In this document: piece by piece, positions 1 to 4,493 of the stretch | Position numbering within the stretch: position 1 is the first letter of the stretch | How the letters are laid out: every line of letters begins with the position of its first letter | Assembly (NCBI GenBank): GCA_009702725.1 | Contig: WLHM01000020.1 | Coordinates: forward strand, 1 to 10,774 | Length of the DNA stretch: 10,774 nucleotides | Direction: 5' to 3' | From: Actinomycetota bacterium | GTDB taxonomy: Bacteria > Actinomycetota > Actinomycetes > S36-B12 | The notes under the pieces: generated by a model | What the model was told of the DNA's origin: nothing | The model's input: the letters and a program-made list of their open reading frames with translations, nothing else | Database searches by the model: none | Position numbers and translations under genes: made by a program

Positions 1-308
1 CATGGCACAAGTAGCAGTAACTGCCACCAACCGGACTGACCGCGATCATGCAGGCGTCGGCAACCGACGGCTAGTGTCGGGATTACAAAAGCCAGCGAAA
101 TAACAATGGCGATGCCGTAGATAACTGCTCCTACGGACGAGGTGCCGCCTGACCCTCCGCTCGCCACTAAGCCGGCGCCGATCCCGGCTGGGATTCCCGA
201 CACCAACACGGTGAATAGGTAGAAGAACCAAAACTCCGACCGTTTGGCCCGACCGTTAAAAGTGCCGTACTTCTTAAGGCAGGTTGAAACCGCGGTACCG
301 AAACTCAT
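1..308 (-). CDS. DUF805 family membrane protein, copy 1 (C-terminus cut by window edge)
   Basis: This small inner-membrane protein belongs to the DUF805 family (E. coli YhaH/YhaI type), whose function is unknown. The frame is open from an ATG at 308-306 to the window edge, giving 102 codons with no stop. The N-terminus has the family signature GRAKRSEFWFF (about residues 19-29), then a hydrophobic stretch, a Gly/Ser-rich loop, a second hydrophobic stretch, the motif GCRRLHDRGQSGWWQLL, and the start of a last membrane segment. The start is set by a strong Shine-Dalgarno sequence (GGAGG) just upstream and by alignment with the three paralogues to the right. It is the last of four tandem paralogues in transcription order and resembles copy 4 (1423-1833) more than copies 2 and 3 in its GRAKRSEFW and GCRRLHDRG motifs. 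Family assignment is firm; the role is unknown. Confidence 0.85.
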   Translation of the reverse strand, partial: MSFGTAVSTCLKKYGTFNGRAKRSEFWFFYLFTVLVSGIPAGIGAGLVASGGSGGTSSVGAVIYGIAIVISLAFVIPTLAVGCRRLHDRGQSGWWQLLLLVP

Positions 309-359
309 AACCCCTCCAAAGTCGTGCTCTCCCTGTGCTGGCGAGCCTAAGAATATTAC
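309..359 (-). promoter_or_regulatory. Leader of DUF805 copy 1, duplicate of the copy 2 leader
   Basis: This 51-nt leader runs from GTAAT (355-359) to the start codon and carries the Shine-Dalgarno sequence TTTGGAGGGG. The same 51-nt arrangement, including GTAAT, AGGG and TTTTGGAGGAG at matching distances, precedes copy 2 (795-845). On the minus strand a promoter-like pair can be proposed: ATGACG, then about 16-17 nt, then TAATAT. The match to the -35/-10 consensus is only moderate, so the promoter is inferred, while the duplication is visible directly. Confidence 0.45.
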
Positions 360-385
360 CTCCTAATCTTTGCTCGTCATAGCGA

Positions 386-412
386 AAGGGCCCGGTCAAT
401 GACCGAGCCCTT
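386..412 (-). terminator. Hairpin terminator after DUF805 copy 2
   Basis: In the minus transcript AAGGGCUCGGUC pairs with GACCGGGCCCUU around a 3-nt loop: 12 bp including one G-U wobble. The wobble becomes an A-C mismatch in the plus-strand RNA, so the helix is complete only in the minus transcript. It lies 16 bp after the copy 2 stop codon. The U-tract is short (UUUCG), so termination may be partial. An almost identical hairpin sits at 872-898 after copy 3. Confidence 0.6.
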
Positions 413-428
413 CACTTTGAAAGCCGTA

Positions 429-794
429 CTAGGCGGGAGCTGGACCGTGCGCATTATCGCCCGGCTTTGATGGCTGAGCCCAGAAGATAATCAAGATAAT
501 GAATCCCACACACGGGATAATCAGCAGTAACTGCAGCCAACCTGATCTGCCGGTGTCATGTAGCCGGCGGCTACCTACCGACAACTGCACCACTAAGAAA
601 ATGATGCCAATGATGGCCGAGAAAACACCATACCCAGCGTCGCCATTTAGGTTCAGTGCCGTGGCCAGGAAGTTAATCACGATGCCGAGTATTGCTACGA
701 AGAGGTAGAAGTACCAGAATTCTGATCGGCTAGCGCGGCCCGAGAACACCCCGATTTTCCTGAAACACGTAGAGATTGATTGTCCGAAACTCAT
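429..794 (-). CDS. DUF805 family membrane protein, copy 2
   Basis: A complete 121-residue DUF805 protein of unknown function, predicted to sit in the cytoplasmic membrane. The N-terminal cytoplasmic part carries STCF and GRASRSEFWYF (about residues 19-29). Three hydrophobic segments follow, at about residues 26-48, 55-73 and 84-106. The conserved SRRLHDTGRSGWLQLL loop lies between the second and third, and the tail has the family-typical PGDN. The start is the ATG at 794, preceded by GGAGGAG at good spacing; the stop is TAG. It most resembles copy 3 at its N-terminus (GRASRSEFWYF). It has its own spacer with leader and terminator, so it may be transcribed as a separate unit rather than only as part of a long operon. 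The low-complexity end (GPAPA) is not informative. Confidence 0.9.
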   Translation of the reverse strand: MSFGQSISTCFRKIGVFSGRASRSEFWYFYLFVAILGIVINFLATALNLNGDAGYGVFSAIIGIIFLVVQLSVGSRRLHDTGRSGWLQLLLIIPCVGFIILIIFWAQPSKPGDNAHGPAPA

Positions 795-845
795 AACTCC
801 TCCAAAATAGCGAACCCCCTATGCCGGCTGGCGTAGGAGCATTAC
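795..845 (-). promoter_or_regulatory. Leader of DUF805 copy 2, duplicate of the copy 1 leader
   Basis: This 51-nt leader is colinear with 309-359. It begins with GTAAT (841-845) and ends with the Shine-Dalgarno sequence TTTTGGAGGAG before ATG. The 26-bp gap between it and the terminator at 872-898 is the same length as in the other spacer (360-385) but less similar in sequence. I infer that the gap holds the promoter; no strong -35/-10 pair is visible. Confidence 0.4.
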
Positions 846-871
846 CAATAAATTCCTTAGAGATGAAACGA

Positions 872-898
872 AAGGGCCCGGTTAATTACCGAGCCCTT
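872..898 (-). terminator. Hairpin terminator after DUF805 copy 3
   Basis: In the minus transcript AAGGGCUCGGUAAUUAACCGGGCCCUU folds into an 11-bp helix with one G-U wobble and a 5-nt loop, followed by UUUCG. It is nearly identical to the hairpin at 386-412 and lies 17 bp after the copy 3 stop. The loop-closing bases differ between the two copies while the lower stem is identical, which fits duplication of a functional unit followed by drift in the loop. Confidence 0.6.
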
Positions 899-915
899 CC
901 ACTTTGGGAACCTAG

Positions 916-1344
916 TTATGCGTTCGCCGCGCCATACTTATTGTCACCGGGTGTGCTCTTAAGGAGAGCCAGTACGAGTAACAAGATGGTGCCGATACCG
1001 CAAGCAAGCATCAAAACGTAGCCGAGCAGCACCAGCCACCCCGACTTATCCGAGTCGTGCACCCTGCGAACCATCACCGAAATCCCCGGCAGCAAAGTGA
1101 TAAGGCCCCAGATTAGGGTCAGGACGCCAACACCGGGATTATCAAACGGTACAACTGTCCCGCCGATATTCATTTCCTGAGTTGATGCGCCCATTTGTAG
1201 ACCCGTGGCACTATCTATGAAGTAAAAGATCGCGGCAAAGATGTAGACAAAGAGAAAGAAATACCAGAACTCGGAGCGACTAGCGCGCCCGCTGAAAGTG
1301 ACATACTTCTTGAAGCAGGTTGAAATAGCTTGTCTGTAACTCAT
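916..1344 (-). CDS. DUF805 family membrane protein, copy 3
   Basis: A complete 142-residue DUF805 protein, the longest of the four. It shares STCF and GRASRSEFWYF (about residues 19-29) with copy 2, followed by a first membrane segment. The loop before the second segment is longer (about residues 48-70, with NIGG and PFDNPG). A second hydrophobic segment, the motif RRVHDSDKSGWLVLL, a third hydrophobic segment and PGDNKYG near the C-terminus follow. The LHDRG core is altered to VHDSD, so this copy has diverged at the most conserved loop. The start is the ATG at 1344 with AAGGAGCG upstream; the stop is TAA. The 78-bp spacer before it differs from the other two spacers. Function is unknown. Confidence 0.9.
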   Translation of the reverse strand: MSYRQAISTCFKKYVTFSGRASRSEFWYFFLFVYIFAAIFYFIDSATGLQMGASTQEMNIGGTVVPFDNPGVGVLTLIWGLITLLPGISVMVRRVHDSDKSGWLVLLGYVLMLACGIGTILLLVLALLKSTPGDNKYGAANA

Positions 1345-1422
1345 TTGCGCTCCTTGGATTCGCGCCCCTCCTCAGGAGCGTTCACCCACATTGTGGCGGA
1401 AACTCAGCCAAATGTTGTCAAT
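1345..1422 (-). promoter_or_regulatory. Spacer and leader of DUF805 copy 3 with possible RBS-hiding hairpin
   Basis: The minus strand holds a perfect -35-like TTGACA just after the copy 4 stop, but no good -10 at 16-18 nt; the nearest, CACAAT, is about 20 nt away. The Shine-Dalgarno sequence AGGAGCG (1348-1354) is perfectly complementary to CGCUCCU (1374-1380), so a 7-bp helix with a 19-nt loop could mask ribosome binding. A competing local fold with the intervening GGGGCG is also possible. Pairing is seen in the sequence; regulation is inferred. Confidence 0.3.
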
Positions 1423-1833
1423 TTAGGAAGTTTTTTCACCATAAGTGTTGGCTCCGGGGGTACCCCCCATTACCCAAAAGACCAAAAGCACGATATTCCC
1501 GCACGGCACCAAGGTCAGCAATTGCAGCCAACCCGACATGCCGCGGTCATGCAGGCGGCGGCAGCCAACGGCGTAGGTGGGCACCAGTAGCCCTAGTGCC
1601 ACCACGATCGCCACTACGTAGAAAATCATTCCGATAACCAGCAGGGGCCCATTTGCCTGACCACCTGGATTGCCGACGCTGGCCGCGATTACGAATACGC
1701 CACCAATCAGTGCAATAACACCGGTCACCAGCGTCTGAAACAGCATCCACCACCAAAACTCCGAACGCTTCGCCCGTCCTTCGAAGGTTGCATACTTTTG
1801 AAAGCAAGTGCGGACCGCAGCTGCGAAAGACAT
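1423..1833 (-). CDS. DUF805 family membrane protein, copy 4 (next to rplI)
   Basis: A complete 136-residue DUF805 protein of unknown function. The features in order are RTCF, GRAKRSEFWWW (about residues 19-29), a first membrane segment, a Gly/Asn/Gln loop around residues 53-61, a second membrane segment ending in VGCRRLHDRGMSGWLQLL, a third membrane segment, and PGANTYG before a short basic/polar tail. The ATG at 1833 follows the Shine-Dalgarno sequence AGAAGGAG. It begins 37 bp after the rplI stop codon with no recognisable terminator between, so it is probably transcribed at least partly from the ribosomal-protein operon. Its motifs are closest to copy 1, the most distant member of the array. 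Confidence 0.9.
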   Translation of the reverse strand: MSFAAAVRTCFQKYATFEGRAKRSEFWWWMLFQTLVTGVIALIGGVFVIAASVGNPGGQANGPLLVIGMIFYVVAIVVALGLLVPTYAVGCRRLHDRGMSGWLQLLTLVPCGNIVLLVFWVMGGTPGANTYGEKTS

Positions 1834-1870
1834 TGCATCTCCTTCTAAGAACGGGCGAAGTTACAGTTCG

Positions 1871-2317
1871 TTAAGCGACGATGACTTCGAGTGTTACCAC
1901 TGCAACAACATCAGGATGTAGTTGAACTCGGGCACTGTGCTTGCCGATCGTCTTGATCGCCTTGGGGATCTCGACCTTGCGCTTCTCGAGCACCACGCCA
2001 CTTGAGTTCTTGACAGCAGCGACGACGTCAGCGGTAGTAACCGAGCCGAATAGCCGGCCCGTCTCGCCAGCACGTGAGGAGAGAACAACTGTTAGGGCTT
2101 CAAGTTGCTGCTTTACTTCATTGGCATGGTCAAGGCCACGGATCTCGCGTACCTTACGGGCGCGCTTAATCTGAATTACCTGCTTTTCGCCACCTTTTGT
2201 CCAGCCAATGGCTAGACCACGAGGCATCAGGTAGTTGCGGCCGTAACCGTCTTTGACGGTCACTATGTCGCCAGCCCCACCAAGGCCCGTAACTTCTTCA
2301 GTAAGAATTAGTTTCAT
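1871..2317 (-). CDS. rplI: 50S ribosomal protein L9 (bL9)
   Basis: L9 binds 23S rRNA at the base of the L1 stalk and helps hold reading frame. The 148-residue product has the normal family length, opening with MKLILTEEV and carrying the N-domain signature GGAGDIVTVKDGYGRNYL (about residues 13-30), followed by the connecting helix and C-terminal domain. I chose the ATG at 2317 rather than a TTG two codons upstream because it gives the family-typical N-terminus. The start is 11 bp after the rpsR stop, whose TAGGTTGAT may serve as a weak ribosome binding site. It is the last ribosomal gene of the operon; only 37 bp separates it from the first DUF805 gene. Confidence 0.97.
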   Translation of the reverse strand: MKLILTEEVTGLGGAGDIVTVKDGYGRNYLMPRGLAIGWTKGGEKQVIQIKRARKVREIRGLDHANEVKQQLEALTVVLSSRAGETGRLFGSVTTADVVAAVKNSSGVVLEKRKVEIPKAIKTIGKHSARVQLHPDVVAVVTLEVIVA

Positions 2318-2328
2318 AATCAATCAAC

Positions 2329-2601
2329 CTATCGGGAAGTTGGGATGTAGGGCAGGAGTGCCATTTCGCGAGCGTTCTTGACAGCGGTTGCAACCGCGCG
2401 CTGCTGTTGAACGGTCAGGCCAGTGACGCGACGTGCACGAATCTTGCCGCGATCAGAAACGAACTTGCGAAGCAAGTTGACGTCCTTGTAATCAACAACT
2501 TTCACATCTGGCTTTAGAAGTGGGGTTACCTTCTTAAGGGGAATCTTGTCGCTTGCGCGCATTGGGCGCCGCTTCGTGTCTTTTTCTCTGTCTCGTCCCA
2601 T
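2329..2601 (-). CDS. rpsR: 30S ribosomal protein S18 (bS18), cysteine-free form
   Basis: S18 pairs with S6 on the central domain of 16S rRNA. The 90-residue product has the S18 core VDYKDVNLLRKF, ISDRGKIRARRVTG-like (here VSDRGKIRARRVTG) and the C-terminal NAREMALLPY. It contains no cysteine, so it lacks the zinc-ribbon residues of the zinc-dependent S18 seen in, for example, the M. tuberculosis operon copy. The segment GLTVQQQR is also typical of the cysteine-free paralogue rather than the GNCVQHQR type. The start is an ATG with TAAGGAGCG upstream. It lies 49 bp after ssb and 11 bp before rplI in the same operon. Confidence 0.97.
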   Translation of the reverse strand: MGRDREKDTKRRPMRASDKIPLKKVTPLLKPDVKVVDYKDVNLLRKFVSDRGKIRARRVTGLTVQQQRAVATAVKNAREMALLPYIPTSR

Positions 2602-2650
2602 GATTGGGTCGCTCCTTAGTTATTGAGTCTGTGAGTGTGTCAGTGAAGTG

Positions 2651-3136
2651 TTAGAACGGAGGCTCATCGAAAGCTGCGCCGCCGGCACCGCCGGTAGCCC
2701 ATGGGTCTTCTGTTGGTGCGCTACCGCCGCTATTGCCACCGGTGTTTTCACCGGGTGCCCCGCCTTGACGCGCGACGCGATTGACCTTGGCCGTTGCATA
2801 ACGCAGCGCCGGGCCCACGTCTTCGACTTCGAGTTCCATTACCTGGCGCTTTTCACCCTCGCGGGTTTCGTATGAACGTTGCCGCAGCCGACCAGAGACA
2901 ATGACGCGAGTGCCTTTGGTAAGAGATTCGGCAACGTTCTCCGCATACTGACGCCACACACTGCAACGCATGAAGACGGCCTCGCCGTCCTTCCATTCAT
3001 TGGTTGTCTTGTCAAGAACACGCGAGCTCGATGCGACGGTAAATGAAGCAACGGCTGCACCGCTTGGGGTGAAACGCAACTCCGGGTCATTGGTTAAGTT
3101 GCCAATGACGGTAACGGTGATATCGCCGGCGGCCAT
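2651..3136 (-). CDS. ssb: Single-stranded DNA-binding protein
   Basis: SSB coats single-stranded DNA during replication, repair and recombination and recruits partner proteins through its C-terminal tip. The 161-residue product has an OB-fold domain at about residues 5-113, with GNLTNDPELRFTPSG, the aromatic/basic strand VWRQYAENVAESLTKG and SGRLRQRSYETREGEKR. A Gly-rich linker (about 124-156) follows, ending in the acidic tip DEPPF, which carries the PPF of the canonical DDxPF-type tip. The start codon overlaps the rpsF stop by one base (TAATG), so the two are translationally coupled. Position between rpsF and rpsR is the usual bacterial arrangement. Confidence 0.97.
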   Translation of the reverse strand: MAAGDITVTVIGNLTNDPELRFTPSGAAVASFTVASSSRVLDKTTNEWKDGEAVFMRCSVWRQYAENVAESLTKGTRVIVSGRLRQRSYETREGEKRQVMELEVEDVGPALRYATAKVNRVARQGGAPGENTGGNSGGSAPTEDPWATGGAGGAAFDEPPF

Positions 3137-3441
3137 TACTTAGCTTCTTCTCTTACGTCTTCCGGGCGCATCACTTTGGTTCGCATCACGGCTTCGTTTA
3201 GACCCAGTTGACGGTCTAATTCAGCGACAGCAGCCGGGGTAGCAGTGAGGTTGATGACCGCGTAGATGCCTTCGGTCTTCTTATTGATCTCATACGCCAA
3301 CCGGCGACGTCCCCAGATATCAACTTTCTGGACGCTGCCACCATCGCCCTTGACCACATTTAAAAAAGTGTCAAGGCTTGGGGCAATTGTCTTTTCTTCC
3401 AGATCAGGGTCCAAAATGACCATGACTTCATAACGACGCAT
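3136..3441 (-). CDS. rpsF: 30S ribosomal protein S6 (bS6)
   Basis: S6 binds the 16S rRNA central domain as a heterodimer with S18. The product is 101 residues with the typical N-terminus MRRYEVMVILDPDL, the conserved WGRRRLAYEINKKTEG (about residues 43-58) and the C-terminal VMRTKVMRPE. The ATG at 3441 is preferred over a TTG at 3447: it gives the family N-terminus and better distance from the Shine-Dalgarno sequence AAGGAGGT, which would be only 4 nt from the TTG. It is the first gene of the operon and follows a structured leader that probably controls its translation. Confidence 0.97.
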   Translation of the reverse strand: MRRYEVMVILDPDLEEKTIAPSLDTFLNVVKGDGGSVQKVDIWGRRRLAYEINKKTEGIYAVINLTATPAAVAELDRQLGLNEAVMRTKVMRPEDVREEAK

Positions 3442-3445
3442 AGAC

Positions 3446-3497
3446 AACCCACCTCCTTCGGACTAAACGGTCACGGTCGATCCGTGACAGGAGGGTT
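3446..3497 (-). promoter_or_regulatory. rpsF leader: probable S6:S18-binding autoregulatory structure
   Basis: In the minus-strand mRNA, CCUCCU (3489-3494) is complementary to the rpsF Shine-Dalgarno AGGAGG (3452-3457). Between them stands a perfect 7-bp hairpin, GUCACGG (3482-3488) with CCGUGAC (3470-3476) and a 5-nt loop, directly abutting the outer helix on its 5' side. On the 3' side lies a 12-nt bulge (3458-3469) ending in CCGA. An alternative outer pairing, AACCC with GGGUU plus UCCU with AGGA, is also possible. The published S6:S18 complex-binding motif is a CCG in a bulge flanked by a stem and a hairpin in front of rpsF. The match in arrangement and place is good. Repression by hiding the Shine-Dalgarno is inference. 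Confidence 0.65.
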
Positions 3498-3688
3498 TCT
3501 GCGTGCCTGCGGTTCGACGAAAAACCACTTCGCCAGGTTGCAGGGATCCCCAAGATTAGCGGGGTTAAGGGTGAAACCAGAAATCGGGGCTATCCACAGG
3601 ACTCAAAATCAGGCTTGCGCTCGAAGTTTTCGTCGACTGGACTTGCCCCATGGCCCTAAGACTCACCCCGAACAGTCGGGAAACTTCG
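3498..3688. promoter_or_regulatory. Divergent intergenic region between rpsF and vapB
   Basis: This stretch lies between the rpsF leader and the vapB operator and must hold the rpsF promoter on the minus strand. I see only weak candidates (for example TAATCT near 3558-3563) and no clear -35. A plus-strand frame through it has no ribosome binding site and no recognisable protein. An imperfect inverted repeat (3514-3532 with 3621-3636) is present, of unknown meaning. Confidence 0.35.
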
Positions 3689-3720
3689 CGGTACCGTAAG
3701 TGGTACCAAATACGGTACCG
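3689..3720 (+). promoter_or_regulatory. vapBC operator: three 8-bp palindromes at 12-bp spacing
   Basis: CGGTACCG (3689-3696), TGGTACCA (3701-3708) and CGGTACCG (3713-3720) are each perfect palindromes sharing GGTACC, with starts exactly 12 bp apart. The whole 32 bp is itself a near-perfect inverted repeat (28 of 32 positions symmetric). It ends 7 bp before the vapB start codon, the usual place for a VapB-type ribbon-helix-helix autorepressor to bind. A -10-like TACGGT lies at 3711-3716 inside the third site, so bound repressor would cover the promoter. The operator role is inferred from position and symmetry. Confidence 0.7.
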
Positions 3721-3727
3721 TTTGCCT

Positions 3728-3994
3728 ATGGCCATGAATCTTCGACTCCCCGACGAGCTCGCCGAGCGCCTTCGGGCACTCGCTGACGAGACCGGTCGCA
3801 GCCAGCAAGTCCTGATTAAGGCCGCTATTGAGCAATTTCTCGACCAGCAACAACTCAAGCACTTAAACCCATGGCTTCGTGCGAATCTTCAGCCTGCGCG
3901 AATGCCGCCACGGTCTCCGGCTATTCCCCGCCGACCTGTGCCGCCCGGTTGGGACAGCACGGCGATAGTTCGAGACCTGCGCGGATCAAAGTGA
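3728..3994 (+). CDS. vapB: VapB-type antitoxin, ribbon-helix-helix
   Basis: This 88-residue protein should neutralise the PIN toxin encoded next to it and repress the operon. Residues 3-40 form a ribbon-helix-helix DNA-binding domain: strand MNLRLPDE, helix ELAERLRALADETG, then SQQVLIKAAIEQFLDQ. The rest is a Pro/Arg-rich, probably unfolded tail (about 48-75) ending in PPGWDSTAIVRDL, the expected toxin-binding region. I start at ATG 3728 (ATG 3734 is also possible) because the frame extending upstream to 3650 would run through the operator and adds non-family sequence. There is no Shine-Dalgarno sequence between operator and ATG, so the mRNA may be leaderless. The stop overlaps the toxin start by 3 bases. 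Confidence 0.85.
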   Translation: MAMNLRLPDELAERLRALADETGRSQQVLIKAAIEQFLDQQQLKHLNPWLRANLQPARMPPRSPAIPRRPVPPGWDSTAIVRDLRGSK

Positions 3995-4401
3995 CGCCAC
4001 TCGTTTACTGCGATTCCAGCGTCTTACTCAAGCGTGTCCTCGACGAAAGCGACAGCAACAATTATGAGCAGTTGCTTAGTCGGCTCATTGATCAAGGTGC
4101 AACTTTGATCAGCTCTGAACTCGCTTTGATTGAAGTGCGTCGCGCACTCGGTCGCGGAGCGAAAAGCACTGATAATGTTGATGAAACTGATAAGTCTCTC
4201 GAGGAAATATTCGCTGATATCGGCCTCGTCAAGATTAATGAAGACGTGGTGAACGTCGCGGGGCGCCTGCCTGGGCGCCACTTAGGCTCACTTGATGCAA
4301 TTCATGTGGCCACGGCACTCCTAAGCGAATCCACGATTGTGTTAACCGGTGATATCCAGATGCGTAGCGCCTGCCAGGAGATTGGGCTGGTCGTCGCCTG
4401 A
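3991..4401 (+). CDS. vapC: VapC-type toxin, PIN-domain ribonuclease
   Basis: The 136-residue PIN-domain protein is a probable Mg2+-dependent RNA endonuclease; VapC toxins typically cut tRNA or rRNA. The acidic catalytic set is visible: D8 in VYCDSSVLLK, E48 in ALIEVRRAL (E43 is an alternative), D102 in LGSLDAIHVATAL and D121 in LTGDIQM. The start is the GTG at 3991, which overlaps the antitoxin stop as GTGA. It is chosen because the PIN fold begins there; the longer frame upstream only reads antitoxin sequence in another frame. The intact active site suggests a working toxin. It is followed by xthA after 92 bp. The RNA target cannot be told from sequence. Confidence 0.88.
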   Translation: MTPLVYCDSSVLLKRVLDESDSNNYEQLLSRLIDQGATLISSELALIEVRRALGRGAKSTDNVDETDKSLEEIFADIGLVKINEDVVNVAGRLPGRHLGSLDAIHVATALLSESTIVLTGDIQMRSACQEIGLVVA

Positions 4402-4453
4402 AATTCATCAGGCTTGCTCGGGCATTGCCCCTACAGGCTCTGGCAAAGCTTTC

Positions 4454-4475
4454 TAGGCCTAGCGCCGTAGGCTTA
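4454..4475 (+). other. Hairpin upstream of xthA
   Basis: TAGGCCTA (4454-4461) and TAGGCTTA (4468-4475) can pair over 8 bp with one G-U wobble around a 6-nt loop, 18 bp before the xthA start and 52 bp after the vapC stop. It is followed by CCCC rather than a U-tract, so it is a poor rho-independent terminator in either direction. It could be a leader structure or have no function. Confidence 0.3.
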
Positions 4476-4493
4476 CCCCATGCAGGTAGCACT

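Noticed and set aside
3541..3570. A CCCC/GGGG short inverted repeat in the rpsF upstream region
   Set aside because: Only about 4-5 bp of stem with a 9-nt loop and no U-tract; not distinguishable from chance.
3484..3699. A plus-strand open frame of 71 codons between rpsF and vapB
   Set aside because: It lies over the rpsF leader and part of the operator, has no ribosome binding site and shows no recognisable domain.
3650..3727. A longer start for the VapB antitoxin at ATG 3650
   Set aside because: It would translate the operator repeats, adds basic non-family residues, and has no Shine-Dalgarno; the ribbon-helix-helix strand begins at the ATG at 3728 or 3734.
3871..3990. A 40-residue N-terminal extension of VapC
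   Set aside because: It reads the antitoxin sequence in another frame; the GTG at 3991 overlaps the antitoxin stop and is where the PIN fold starts.
4411..4432. A GGGCATTGCCC palindrome after vapC as a terminator
   Set aside because: The loop would be too small to form and no U-run follows it.
4425..4493. An upstream ATG for xthA at 4425
   Set aside because: It adds 23 residues before the family-typical MRIATWNVNS and runs through the hairpin; the ATG at 4494 fits better.
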